Below, one piece after another: positions 27,727-38,300 of a DNA stretch of 60,206 bases. A program made the position numbers and the translations under genes. The DNA comes from Apibacter mensalis (GTDB lineage: Bacteria > Bacteroidota > Bacteroidia > Flavobacteriales > Weeksellaceae), in the NCBI RefSeq assembly GCF_001418685.1, contig NZ_LIVM01000014.1, positions 1-60,206 of the forward strand, written 5' to 3'. The stretch's first letter is position 1; each line of letters starts with the position of its first letter. The notes below the pieces were generated by a model. It made no database searches. It saw nothing but the letters and a program-made list of their open reading frames with translations, and was not told the origin of the DNA.

Positions 27727-28287
27727 TTAAGATAAAAGTTTCCTAGCTCTCATCAAGCTTACTTTTACATTAGCTAAAGATAAGCCGGTTTCTTCAACTA
27801 TATCTTTAAGCTTTTTTCCATCGATATATCGAGAATAAATTAGTTTTCGATAGTTTTCAGGAAGATTATTTAACCTTTTTTCAAAAGCTTCTAAATTTTG
27901 TTTGTCAATAAATAACTGCTCTGGCGATGGCTCACAATCCCTTAAATGATGATAGTCATCATCTAAAAATTTGTTCTTAACCTTATTTTTTTTTCTTAAA
28001 AAATCTATAGCTGAATTATGAGCAATAGAAGTAACCCAGGTTCTGAAATCAAAATCAGAATTATATAAATCCAACTTACTCAAAACTTTAGTAAAAGTTT
28101 CAATGGTTAACTCTTCAGAATAATTTTCATCTTTTACTAATGAAAAAATATAAGACTTTATATCACTCCAAAATAAATTTACAATTTTGCTTTGAGCTTG
28201 TTGCCTTGAATTTTTTGCTTCTTCGATTAGTTGTAATAGATCTAATTTATTTTTCAATTTGAAATTACCTTCTTTTTTATTTGACAA
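27727..28287 (-). CDS. ECF-type RNA polymerase sigma factor
   Basis: The 186-residue protein has a sigma-70 region 2 (about residues 20-95, with LTIETFTKVLSKLDLY and FRTWVTSIAHNSAIDFLRKK) and a region 4 helix-turn-helix (about 125-185, LPENYRKLIYSRYIDGKKLK then LSLANVKVSLMRARKLL). The acidic linker YHHLRDCEPSPEQ is typical of the family. No anti-sigma gene follows, as the convergent neighbour is yaaA. It diverges from the HdeD-like gene, which is a possible target of the sigma factor. Confidence 0.92.
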   Translation of the reverse strand: MSNKKEGNFKLKNKLDLLQLIEEAKNSRQQAQSKIVNLFWSDIKSYIFSLVKDENYSEELTIETFTKVLSKLDLYNSDFDFRTWVTSIAHNSAIDFLRKKNKVKNKFLDDDYHHLRDCEPSPEQLFIDKQNLEAFEKRLNNLPENYRKLIYSRYIDGKKLKDIVEETGLSLANVKVSLMRARKLLS

Positions 28288-28437
28288 TCTACAATAATAA
28301 TACCTAATTAAAAAAATAAAAATTTATTATTTACACTTATTATATTAACACTTATTATTAGCTACCTCATTGATATAAAAACAATTTCATGGCATTATTT
28401 TTGAAAATACCTAATTCTAATAATTAGATAAATTTAT

Positions 28438-28983
28438 ATGAAATCATTTATAAAAAATTGGTGGATTATGCTCCTTTTAGGCATATTGTTCATTTTAGCA
28501 GGTATTATAGTTATAATGTCTCCCACTCCATCACTAATTTTCTTAACGACATTTTTTTCTGTCTCTTTTCTTGTTTTTGGTATTTTTGAAATTATTTTTT
28601 CGTTAAGCAATACTCATACCAGTAACTGGGGATGGTATTTAGCCGGTGGTATTTTAGATTTATTGGTAGGAGTCATATTAATTTCCTCCAATATCTTTAC
28701 CCAAATGGGAATTTTATCTTTCTTTATAGGCTTTTGGTTATTATTTAAAGGAGTTAGTTTAATAGGCCACTCATTTGATATCAAGAATATGGGCATAAGT
28801 AATTGGGGGTGGTTATTAACATTAGGTATATTGGAAATTATCCTTTCCTTCATTATAGTAATGTTTCCACCGATCGGTTTGGCTGCTTTGCTAATATGGG
28901 TTAGTATATCTATGCTATTTTTAGGAATCTATTACATCAGTTTATCTTTTAGCGTTAAAAAAATAAAAAATAATATGGTTTAG
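28438..28983 (+). CDS. HdeD-like (DUF308) inner-membrane protein
   Basis: The 181-residue protein has six predicted membrane helices arranged as three hairpins, beginning WWIMLLLGILFILAGIIVI and containing the repeated Trp-Gly pattern SNWGWYLAGGILDLLVGVIL / SNWGWLLTLGILEIILSFI. This is the HdeD/DUF308 layout and length. HdeD contributes to acid resistance in E. coli. In Bacteroidetes the role is not defined. Its divergent neighbour is an ECF sigma factor. Confidence 0.88.
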   Translation: MKSFIKNWWIMLLLGILFILAGIIVIMSPTPSLIFLTTFFSVSFLVFGIFEIIFSLSNTHTSNWGWYLAGGILDLLVGVILISSNIFTQMGILSFFIGFWLLFKGVSLIGHSFDIKNMGISNWGWLLTLGILEIILSFIIVMFPPIGLAALLIWVSISMLFLGIYYISLSFSVKKIKNNMV

Positions 28984-29149
28984 TCATAAGTACCTGTATT
29001 TATATACTATAGACCTTTTGATATCTATACTGTTATCAAGGGTTTTTTATTTATATATGTTCATGTCTTTTTAATTGTATTTAAACTGCTATGATAAAAT
29101 ACTTATTAAAGAAACAATGATATTCAAAATGTGACGTATAAATCAACCA

Positions 29150-29187
29150 TATGACACCTTGTCGCTTTTTACTTTCTTTTTGTCATA
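29150..29187. promoter_or_regulatory. Inverted repeat at the groES promoter, possible operator
   Basis: TATGACA at 29150-29156 and TGTCATA at 29181-29187 form a perfect 7-base inverted repeat. The right arm overlaps the putative -33 TTTG of the groES promoter, so a regulator bound there could block it. This is not the CIRCE sequence. Confidence 0.35.
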
Positions 29188-29211
29188 AAACCTTTATTTG
29201 GCATATTTTTA
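29179..29211 (+). promoter_or_regulatory. Putative groESL promoter
   Basis: TTTG at 29179-29182 and TATTTTTA at 29204-29211 (one mismatch to TAnnTTTG) are 21 bases apart, close to Bacteroidetes housekeeping spacing. It lies about 65 bases upstream of groES. Confidence 0.45.
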
Positions 29212-29276
29212 GAAAAAAGAAAAATAGTAATACCAATAAATTAAAAAAATAATATAAAAATTAAAAAATAATAAAT

Positions 29277-29555
29277 ATGTCAGAATTATCAATTAAACCA
29301 TTAGCTGACCGCGTTGTAGTAGAGCCGGCAGCTGCTGAAACAAAGACTGCATCAGGAATCATTATACCTGATAGTGCTAAAGAAAAACCACAAGAAGGGG
29401 TTATAGTTGCAGTAGGAGCCGGAAAAAAAGACGAACCATTAACAGTTAAAGTTGGTGATAAAGTTTTATATGGTAAATATTCCGGAACTGAACTAAAACT
29501 TAATGGAAAAGATTATCTTATAATGAGAGAATCTGATATTTTAGCAATCGTTTAA
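29277..29555 (+). CDS. groS: Co-chaperonin GroES
   Basis: The 92-residue protein is the normal GroES length and caps the GroEL ring. It contains the opening [20 protein letters not shown], the mobile loop [15 protein letters not shown] and the [13 protein letters not shown] strand. groEL follows after 35 bases, and the pair forms a two-gene operon ending at the terminator at 31244. Confidence 0.98.
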   Translation: MSELSIKPLADRVVVEPAAAETKTASGIIIPDSAKEKPQEGVIVAVGAGKKDEPLTVKVGDKVLYGKYSGTELKLNGKDYLIMRESDILAIV

Positions 29556-29572
29556 TTAAACAAAATATATAA

Positions 29573-31219
<1,647 letters not shown>

Positions 31220-31243
31220 AAACATTATTCTCTTAACCTAAGA

Positions 31244-31272
31244 TAAAAAAGCCCGGATAACCGGGCTTTTTA
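31244..31272 (+). terminator. Terminator of the groESL operon
   Basis: AAAGCCCGG pairs with CCGGGCTTT around a short loop, followed by T-rich sequence, starting 25 bases after groEL. Confidence 0.9.
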
Positions 31273-31653
31273 TTTCATTATAATTTATACAATAAATATT
31301 TAGTTTGTCCCTTATTTTTAATTTTTGATTTTATTTATTAAAAACACTCTTTCATATATTCCGGAAATTAACCTTCTTTATTATTTTACCCCCATAGTAC
31401 ATAATAACTTATTAACCATGCGAATATGAATACTATAATTAACCATAGATAAATATTAATTCTTTTACTATATTCAAAATAATATATAGATGAGCTTTAT
31501 ATTTTCGGTAAATCAAACTCTTTCGTTTATTTCCCAACCAACTATAACATGTTAATTATAAATCAATTAATTATCTTTTTCATTAAAATTTGGAAATGTA
31601 AAAGATTCATCGAAATATTAGTTAAAATTTAATCATAAAATTAATAGAATATG
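31273..31653. other. 380 bases without a gene
   Basis: This is AT-rich spacer between the groESL terminator and the mevalonate-kinase-like promoter. I see nothing else in it. Confidence 0.5.
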
Positions 31654-31661
31654 TACCTTTG
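31654..31661 (+). promoter_or_regulatory. Putative -7 element of the mevalonate-kinase-like gene
   Basis: TACCTTTG is an exact match to TAnnTTTG and lies 26 bases before the start codon. Confidence 0.55.
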
Positions 31662-31687
31662 TAAGGTTTTTTGAGAAATATTAAAAT

Positions 31688-32614
31688 ATGAAGCATCCTT
31701 TATTTTATGCAAAAATTTTACTTTTCGGAGAATATGGAATTATTGAAAATTCAAGAGGATTAACCTTACCTTATAACGCCTATAAAGGGACTTTACAATT
31801 TTCATCAGAACTTAACGAGATTGAATTAAAATCAAATAAATCACTGCATAAATATGCAGGTTATTTGAAAACCTTATCATTACCTAAAAAATTTGCGATT
31901 AATATTTCTCAGCTTGAAAAGGACATTGAAAATGGAATGTTCTTTGATTCAAATATCCCCCAAGGCTATGGCGTTGGAAGCTCCGGAGCATTGGTAGCAG
32001 CTATATTCGATAAATATTCTGAAAAAAAAATTTCATCTGATAAGATTTTAAAAACTGATTTGAAAGACTTAAAAATCGTTTTTGGACAAATGGAATCTTT
32101 TTTTCATGGAAAAAGCTCCGGGATTGATCCTCTCATTTGTTATATGAATATTCCTTTATTAATTCAACCTAATGCCGATGTTGACAAGATTGGATTAGCA
32201 GAAAGCAAAGTCGGTAAAGGTGCAGTCTTTTTAATTAATTCTGGTATGCCCGGTGAAACGGAGCCTATGGTTCAGATTTTTTTTGAAAAACTTAAAAATG
32301 AAGGTTTTAGAAAAACTTTGAAAGAAGAATTCATAAAGTATAATAATAACTGTATAGATTCTTTTCTTAGCCGTGATATGGGGTCCTTCTTTCAAAATTT
32401 GAAACATCTGTCTCTTTGGGCCTTGAATCATTTTACCCCTATGATTCCTCGAAAGTTTTTAAAAATATGGAAAAAGGGAATTGAAACTAATACCTATTAT
32501 TTAAAACTTTGCGGTTCTGGAGGTGGTGGATATATATTAGGTTTTACGCAAGATTATGAAGCTACTGAAAAATTGTTAAAAAACTACAAAAAGGAAGTCG
32601 TATATCGCTTTTAA
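31688..32614 (+). CDS. GHMP kinase, mevalonate kinase-like
   Basis: The 308-residue protein has the GHMP fold: YAKILLFGEYGIIEN at the start, the ATP-binding loop QGYGVGSSGALVAAIFDKYS, SFFHGKSSGIDPLICY and the C-terminal glycine motif KLCGSGGGGYILGF. It most resembles flavobacterial mevalonate kinases, which phosphorylate mevalonate in isoprenoid synthesis. In this group the gene is typically followed by a UbiA-like prenyltransferase and a pseudouridine synthase, exactly as here. Other GHMP sugar kinases are the main alternative. Confidence 0.83.
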   Translation: MKHPLFYAKILLFGEYGIIENSRGLTLPYNAYKGTLQFSSELNEIELKSNKSLHKYAGYLKTLSLPKKFAINISQLEKDIENGMFFDSNIPQGYGVGSSGALVAAIFDKYSEKKISSDKILKTDLKDLKIVFGQMESFFHGKSSGIDPLICYMNIPLLIQPNADVDKIGLAESKVGKGAVFLINSGMPGETEPMVQIFFEKLKNEGFRKTLKEEFIKYNNNCIDSFLSRDMGSFFQNLKHLSLWALNHFTPMIPRKFLKIWKKGIETNTYYLKLCGSGGGGYILGFTQDYEATEKLLKNYKKEVVYRF

Positions 32615-32667
32615 TTATAAAAACCCTTAATTTTTTTGTACTTTTACCTGATTAATATCCTCAACGG

Positions 32668-33549
32668 ATGTACACTTCAGGAAAAAAAATATTTTTAATT
32701 AATCTATCCTTTTTGGTAAGAGTTAGAATTTTAAATGTCACTATGCTAATTCTTGCCATGTATATCTCCGCAATCTATTTATTTGATGATGAGAAAAATA
32801 TCATTGAAAATTTAAAAAATATAAAGCTTCATGGAATTGTATTATCTTCTTCATTAAGTGCCATGGCAGGTTACATTATAAATTTTTTTTACGATCAGGA
32901 AAAAGATATGATTTATAGACCTATAACTTCCATATTGCAACGTTTTATTAGTAATGGAATAGCTTTAAGATTTTATATTTTTTTCAATCTTATATCTTTA
33001 ACTATTGCCTCTTTGCTATCGTACCGTATTTTTATTTTCTTCCTAGTCTACCATTTTATTATTTGGTTCTACAGCCATAAGCTCAGTCGTATTGTTTTTA
33101 TTAATAACTTAACTAATTCTGCCTTAATGCTTTTTCCTTTTTTGGCACTGTTTTTATTTTATGAAAATTTTTCATCTTACATTATATATCTTTCAGAATT
33201 TTTATATATCATCATACTTATTAAAGACATTTGTAAAGATCTCCTATCATATAAATATGATAATCTATTTAATTATCATACTTTACCTAATACTTTAGGT
33301 ATTATACCTACTAAAATCATATTAAATATTCTTATCTGTTTATTATTATGCATTTCCATTCATTTAACTTATGAACCTCATCTTTATGAAATACATCTTT
33401 ACTATTTATTAACTGCTCTATTATGCGCTTGTTCAATTATAGGAATTTGGTTTAGCAAACCTCAATATTTTCAGATATTAATATTTATGATTAAATATTG
33501 GATTTTTTTAGGTACTATTTCTCTAGTATTTATTAACGGGATCCCTTAA
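32668..33549 (+). CDS. UbiA-family prenyltransferase
   Basis: The 293-residue protein is a polytopic membrane protein with about eight helices. It carries an UbiA-like Asp-rich motif, INFFYDQEKDMIYRP, near residue 75, matching the usual NDxxDxxxD in outline, and a second acidic stretch IILIKDICKDLLSYKYD. UbiA enzymes transfer prenyl chains to an acceptor. Flavobacterial members in this position are often annotated as geranylgeranylglycerol-phosphate geranylgeranyltransferase-like. The first motif has Phe-Phe-Tyr-Asp where Asn-Asp is usual, so substrate assignment is uncertain. It lies 53 bases after the GHMP kinase. Confidence 0.75.
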   Translation: MYTSGKKIFLINLSFLVRVRILNVTMLILAMYISAIYLFDDEKNIIENLKNIKLHGIVLSSSLSAMAGYIINFFYDQEKDMIYRPITSILQRFISNGIALRFYIFFNLISLTIASLLSYRIFIFFLVYHFIIWFYSHKLSRIVFINNLTNSALMLFPFLALFLFYENFSSYIIYLSEFLYIIILIKDICKDLLSYKYDNLFNYHTLPNTLGIIPTKIILNILICLLLCISIHLTYEPHLYEIHLYYLLTALLCACSIIGIWFSKPQYFQILIFMIKYWIFLGTISLVFINGIP

Positions 33550-33642
33550 CTTTGCACTGTTAAGAAAGTCTGTATTATAAAAACAGTTATCTATCTTACT
33601 TATTTTATATATTCACATATACCATAAAAAGTGTTTTTAACA

Positions 33643-33650
33643 TAGATTTG
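33643..33650 (+). promoter_or_regulatory. Putative -7 element of the pseudouridine synthase gene
   Basis: TAGATTTG matches TAnnTTTG and lies six bases before the ATG, which would give an almost leaderless mRNA. Confidence 0.4.
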
Positions 33651-33656
33651 CAATAA

Positions 33657-34541
33657 ATGAAAAATAATAAATCATTTGACAGAAGGGGCTCTGGAAGAAA
33701 TAAAAAAATTTATTTCAATGCTGATGACAAAAAGGAAAATAAATTTGGTAAAAAAAATAAATTCGATAATAAAAAAAGGTATGTATCCACGGCACCTTTT
33801 AGAAAAAAATCACCTAAAACTCCCAAAGAAAATGACGGCACTAGACTGAATAAATATATAGCAAATTCCGGCATTTGCAGCAGAAGAGAAGCTGATATAT
33901 TTATACAAAATGGGGTTGTTGAAGTCAATGGGAAAATTATAACAGAATTTGGATATAAAGTACAACCGGGAGACGAAGTTTTTTTTGACGGAAGGTATAT
34001 TCGCCCTGAAAAAAATGTATACGTGCTCTTGAATAAACCGAAAGGTTATATTTCAACTACTAAAGATGAAAAAGCCAGAAAGACCGTACTTGATTTAGTA
34101 GCAAATGCTTCTCCCTATCGTTTATATCCTGTTGGAAGGTTGGATAGACAAACTACCGGTGTACTTCTATTAACTAATGATGGAGATATTACTAAAAAAT
34201 TAACACATCCTTCTCATGAAATTAAAAAGATTTATCATGTTACTTTAGACAAAAAAGTATCAGTTGAAGACTTCGGAAAATTATTAGAAGGATTACGTTT
34301 CGAAGAGGGAATTGCTAAAGTTGATAAGATATCATATATAGAAGGAGCTCCTAAAAACGAAGTTGGGGTAGAAATCCATATAGGATGGAATCGTATTATT
34401 CGAAGAATGTTTGAAAGATTAGGCTATAAGGTCGAAAAGCTCGATCGGGTAATGTTTGCGGGATTAACTAAAAAAGCATTAAAACGAGGTTACTGGAGAA
34501 TTCTCACAGACCTCGAAGTTAATACTTTAAAAATGCTTTAA
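33657..34541 (+). CDS. rRNA pseudouridine synthase, RsuA/RluB type
   Basis: The 294-residue protein converts a uridine of ribosomal RNA to pseudouridine. After a Lys/Asn-rich basic tail (residues 1-62), which is common in Bacteroidetes homologues, come an S4 RNA-binding domain (RLNKYIANSGICSRREAD) and the catalytic domain with the aspartate in YPVGRLDRQTTGVLLLTNDG. The WNRIIRRMFERLGY motif near the end is typical of the RsuA/RluB/E/F branch. RluB (position 2605 of 23S) is most likely, but the exact target cannot be read from sequence. Confidence 0.9.
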   Translation: MKNNKSFDRRGSGRNKKIYFNADDKKENKFGKKNKFDNKKRYVSTAPFRKKSPKTPKENDGTRLNKYIANSGICSRREADIFIQNGVVEVNGKIITEFGYKVQPGDEVFFDGRYIRPEKNVYVLLNKPKGYISTTKDEKARKTVLDLVANASPYRLYPVGRLDRQTTGVLLLTNDGDITKKLTHPSHEIKKIYHVTLDKKVSVEDFGKLLEGLRFEEGIAKVDKISYIEGAPKNEVGVEIHIGWNRIIRRMFERLGYKVEKLDRVMFAGLTKKALKRGYWRILTDLEVNTLKML

Positions 34542-34564
34542 TTTCTTATATTATAACTACTTTT

Positions 34565-35563
34565 TTATTGGAAAGTTTTCTTTTTAGTTATAGTTATTTT
34601 ATTTATTATATTATCAACTAATTTTTGCCAAACGTAAGCTAAAATAAATGTTAATATAAATGCGCATACATTTTCAATGTTTGATGGTAAAATGATATGG
34701 CATAAAAAAAGTATTTTCTCGTGGAAAATAAATAAGGTAAGACTATGTATTCCCAAAAAAGTAAGTATAGGAAATTTGTAAGACTTAAATAATGAAAAGA
34801 AGTAACATAAAAAAATACATAAAGGCACGGTAATTAAAATAAAAGGACTTACATAATTTCCGTAAATTTCAAAATAAGGAGTATAAAAGTATAAATAGTA
34901 AAGAATGCTTACCCCTACTATCAGACTTATTGCAAACAAAATTATTGTAATTTTGTTAAACTCATATTCTTTATTCTTAATTAAGAAATCGGCTAACCAA
35001 AAACCTATAACATAATGCGGTATTCTAAAAGTTAGATTATAAAGATATTCGTAAGTTCCATAGGTTGAGTAGCTAAAGATATAAGCCGCAGAAATTGCGC
35101 ACAGTGTAGTTGCTGTCTTATTAATTTTAAAAAATTTATAATATAAAGGGGTTAAAAGGTATAAGAACAAAAGTGCCGGAATGTACCAATCATATATTTT
35201 ATCTAAACCCACATTTCTCCAATAGCCTAAAGTGGTTAAATTATAAAATAAAGAATCAGAATTCCAAATACCTAACTTAATAGCAATAATAGTAACAATA
35301 AGTACAATTGGATAATAATAGGGAAATATTCGTAAAACTCTTTTTTTGTAAAAATTTCTTATGCAATTATCTTTAGAGATAGAAAAATATACTCCAAATC
35401 CGGATACTAATATAAAAATATCTACTCCCCCATATCCAATTCTTTTAAAGAATTCTAAAAATTTTGAGGAACCAACATACACATGTGAATGATAAAACAT
35501 AACCCATAAAATGGCAACTCCCATTAATAAGGTTCTGTATTTACTTAGTAAATTTAATTTCAT
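34565..35563 (-). CDS. Acyltransferase family 3 (OafA/YrhL-like) membrane protein
   Basis: I chose Met at 35563 (MKLNLLSKYRTLLMGVAILW), giving 332 residues, because the longer frame overlaps mltG. The gene then starts five bases after mltG stops. The protein has about ten membrane helices and opens like acyltransferase_3 members, with a histidine in the first loop (VMFYHSHVYVG) and GYGGVDIFILVSGFGVYFS. These enzymes O-acetylate cell-surface glycans, often peptidoglycan, LPS or exopolysaccharide. Next to mltG a cell-envelope target is plausible but not shown. Confidence 0.83.
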   Translation of the reverse strand: MKLNLLSKYRTLLMGVAILWVMFYHSHVYVGSSKFLEFFKRIGYGGVDIFILVSGFGVYFSISKDNCIRNFYKKRVLRIFPYYYPIVLIVTIIAIKLGIWNSDSLFYNLTTLGYWRNVGLDKIYDWYIPALLFLYLLTPLYYKFFKINKTATTLCAISAAYIFSYSTYGTYEYLYNLTFRIPHYVIGFWLADFLIKNKEYEFNKITIILFAISLIVGVSILYYLYFYTPYFEIYGNYVSPFILITVPLCIFLCYFFSLFKSYKFPILTFLGIHSLTLFIFHEKILFLCHIILPSNIENVCAFILTFILAYVWQKLVDNIINKITITKKKTFQ

Positions 35564-35568
35564 AATAT

Positions 35569-36591
35569 TTATTTTATTTTGTGCGAGTTTAACCAATCTA
35601 TGTATGCTCTGGCATTTTTCATATGTTCAACCGGATTAGACGTGAAGGCATGTCTGCCGGTATTTTTTATAGCACACATATAAAGATAATCTGTTTTAGC
35701 CGGATTTAACACGGCATCAACAACAAAGTCATTAGGAATGCAAATGGGTAAGGGAGGCAATCCTTTATTCTTATAGGTATTATACGGAGAATCAATTGAT
35801 ACATTTTTTACCCTCTTTACCTGAATCTTAAACCCATATATTTTTCTTTCTGCATACTGTACTGTAGGATCAGATTGTAATTTCATATCTTTTTTTAAAC
35901 GATTAAGGTATAAGCCAGCAATTATAGGCAGTTCGTCCTTAATAACATATTCTCTTTGAATTATGGAAGCTAATGTGTAAACTTCTAAAACAGATAAACC
36001 TAATTGATCAGCTTCTGCTCTTCTTTTTTCATTCCAAAAACGATTATGAATTCTTTCAAATCTGGAAAATAATTTTTCCGGAGAAGTATTCCAATCCATA
36101 TAATAAGTTTCCGGGGTAAAATATATTTTTAATTCTTCAACGTCTTTATATCCTTTCAATGATGCTTGTTTTTTAAAATAATTTATAAATTTTAAAGAAT
36201 CATCCTCCAAATTTTTACCTAAATCGGAAGCTAATTCATAGATATCATCATACGATTTAATTCTTAGATGAACTTCATCTTGTTTCCCCAACAATAAACG
36301 TCTAATTAAATCTCTATTATTTTCTCCTAAATTTAATTTATATCTTCCTGCTTTTATTTTTTCAGGGTATTTTTCGGAATAAGCTACTTTATCAAAAGAT
36401 TGACTGTCTTTTAGATAGGGAGCTATCAGCTTTTTTACTTGGTAATAGTCAGCTTGTGTAGGAATACATATATGCGCTTCCTGTATAATGTTAGAACTGT
36501 AATTTTTTTTGTAATAAGGAACAACTAATAAAATTAATCCTAACGAAAATAGTAAAAACAAAATTATTATGACAATAATTATTTTTCTCAT
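35569..36591 (-). CDS. mltG: Endolytic murein transglycosylase MltG
   Basis: MltG cuts nascent glycan strands in the inner membrane and sets chain length. The 340-residue protein has an N-terminal membrane anchor (IIIVIIILFLLFSLGLILLV), a LysM-like region (SEKYPEKIKAGRYKLNLGEN), and the YceG catalytic domain with the conserved Glu in LASIIQREY followed by IIAGLYLNRLKKDMKLQSDP and PICIPNDFVVDAVLNP. The length is normal. It precedes the acyltransferase gene on the minus strand. Confidence 0.95.
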   Translation of the reverse strand: MRKIIIVIIILFLLFSLGLILLVVPYYKKNYSSNIIQEAHICIPTQADYYQVKKLIAPYLKDSQSFDKVAYSEKYPEKIKAGRYKLNLGENNRDLIRRLLLGKQDEVHLRIKSYDDIYELASDLGKNLEDDSLKFINYFKKQASLKGYKDVEELKIYFTPETYYMDWNTSPEKLFSRFERIHNRFWNEKRRAEADQLGLSVLEVYTLASIIQREYVIKDELPIIAGLYLNRLKKDMKLQSDPTVQYAERKIYGFKIQVKRVKNVSIDSPYNTYKNKGLPPLPICIPNDFVVDAVLNPAKTDYLYMCAIKNTGRHAFTSNPVEHMKNARAYIDWLNSHKIK

Positions 36592-36690
36592 ATTCGATTA
36601 TTTAATTTGGATAATATATTTCATAAGGATTAAATGCTGCAAAAATACGTATCTTTAATTTAATTTAAATAATATAAGTCTTTGTTTTTA

Positions 36691-36698
36691 TATATTTG
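36691..36698 (+). promoter_or_regulatory. Putative -7 element of aroE
   Basis: TATATTTG matches TAnnTTTG and lies 24 bases before the aroE start codon. Confidence 0.45.
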
Positions 36699-36722
36699 TT
36701 AGTAACTTCAAGTTAATTAAAT

Positions 36723-37445
36723 ATGGTATTAGGTTTATTAGGAAAAAATATTTCTTACTCTTTTTCCAAAAATTATTTTAATGAAAAATTCGACTTATTA
36801 GGTTTAAAAGATTATTCCTATAAAATATTTGACATTACTTCTAAAAACGATATATCAGAGATTTTTAACATGCCCGATTTGCTAGGCTTTAACGTTACTA
36901 TTCCTTTTAAAAAAGATATAATTGATTTTTTAGATGAATTAAGTCCGGAAGCTGAAAAAATAGGAGCTGTTAATACAGTTAAAATTGATGGTACAAAAAG
37001 AATTGGTTATAATACCGATGCCATCGGCTTCAAAAATTCCTTAGTTCCTTTGCTAAAGCCTCATCACCAATCTGCTTTGATACTTGGTAATGGTGGAGCA
37101 TTTAGGGCTGTCGCCTATATTTTACAACAGCTTTCCATTCCTTATATGGTCATTTCCAGAAACGGAATGAATACATACAGCTCATTAAATCAAGAAATAA
37201 TTTCATCCCATAATTTAATTATAAATACTACACCGGTTGGAACTTTTCCTAATATAAATGATTGTCCTCCTATACCTGTACATTTTTTCAAGCCTCAACA
37301 TTTAATTTATGATTTAATTTATAATCCCGAAGAAACTAAATTGCTAAAGTTGGGAAAAAAAGCAGGGTCACAAACTAAAAATGGGTTAGAAATGCTCCAT
37401 TTGCAAGCAGATTTTGCCTGGAATATTTGGTATGAAAATCAATAA
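36723..37445 (+). CDS. aroE: Shikimate dehydrogenase
   Basis: AroE reduces 3-dehydroshikimate with NADPH in aromatic amino acid synthesis. The 240-residue protein has the shikimate site (GLLGKNISYSFSKNYF, NVTIPFKKDIIDFLDE with the catalytic Lys, GAVNTV, GYNTDAIGFKNSL) and a dinucleotide fold (LILGNGGAFRAVAYIL). It is slightly shorter than the E. coli enzyme, as is usual in Bacteroidetes. It is a single gene, convergent with the SDR gene. Confidence 0.95.
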   Translation: MVLGLLGKNISYSFSKNYFNEKFDLLGLKDYSYKIFDITSKNDISEIFNMPDLLGFNVTIPFKKDIIDFLDELSPEAEKIGAVNTVKIDGTKRIGYNTDAIGFKNSLVPLLKPHHQSALILGNGGAFRAVAYILQQLSIPYMVISRNGMNTYSSLNQEIISSHNLIINTTPVGTFPNINDCPPIPVHFFKPQHLIYDLIYNPEETKLLKLGKKAGSQTKNGLEMLHLQADFAWNIWYENQ

Positions 37446-37454
37446 GTAAATAAC

Positions 37455-38210
37455 CTATTTTCTGTTAAATAATGTTCCCGAAGCTTGTGCTTTAGGGAAT
37501 ATGGTGATATCCGCAATTTGTACATGGTCCGGTCTTGAAACAGCGTAATAAATAGCATCAGCTATATCTTCTGCAACTAATGGCTCAAAACCCTGATACA
37601 CAGAATCTGCTCTTTTCTTGTCTCCTTTAAATCTAACTAATGAAAATTCCGTTTCAACCGCACCCGGTGCAATATTAGTTACCTTGATCCCTTGAGTTAA
37701 TAAATCCATTCTCATTCCTTTACTAATTGCTTCTACGGCATGTTTAGTAGCACAATAAACAGCGCCTTTAGGATAGGTTTCTTTCCCTGCAATAGAACTT
37801 ACGTTTATAATATGCCCTCCTTTATTAGCAACTAAAATAGGAACAATGGCTTTGGATACATATAAAAGTCCTTTAACATTGGAATCAATCATCGAATCAA
37901 AATCATCTATAGAGGAATCGAAAAAAGTATCCAATCCATGGGCATTCCCTGCACAATTCACTAAGACATTTATATCTTTCTTTTTATTATCCGATAAACT
38001 TTCAATAGTAGAAAAAACCGCCTCTCTATTTCCTACATCAAAATGAAGGGTTGTTATGTCTACTTTATTTTCCAATTCTTTTTTAATATCATCCAATCTA
38101 TTTTTTCTTCTTCCACAAAGTACAAGATTAATTCCATTTTCAGCGAAGATTTTCGCTGTGGCTTTACCTATACCTGATGTTGCTCCTGTAATTAAAGCTG
38201 TTTTTTGCAT
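37455..38210 (-). CDS. Short-chain dehydrogenase/reductase (YdfG-like)
   Basis: The 251-residue protein is a classical SDR: cofactor motif LITGATSGIGKATAKIF, NVLVNCAGNAHGL, catalytic INVSSIAGKETYPKGAVYCA with Ser and the YxxxK pair (YCATK), and APGAVETEFS. The overall pattern resembles YdfG, an NADP-dependent 3-hydroxy acid (serine/allothreonine) dehydrogenase. Substrate prediction inside this large family is weak. Nothing in the neighbourhood gives a pathway. Confidence 0.88.
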   Translation of the reverse strand: MQKTALITGATSGIGKATAKIFAENGINLVLCGRRKNRLDDIKKELENKVDITTLHFDVGNREAVFSTIESLSDNKKKDINVLVNCAGNAHGLDTFFDSSIDDFDSMIDSNVKGLLYVSKAIVPILVANKGGHIINVSSIAGKETYPKGAVYCATKHAVEAISKGMRMDLLTQGIKVTNIAPGAVETEFSLVRFKGDKKRADSVYQGFEPLVAEDIADAIYYAVSRPDHVQIADITIFPKAQASGTLFNRK

Positions 38211-38300
38211 ATGATTAATTTTAATTATTTCATTTATTAAATATACAAAATTCTAATTAAAAAATAGCATATTAAAGGATATGTTGTGCCTAGTTTATCT

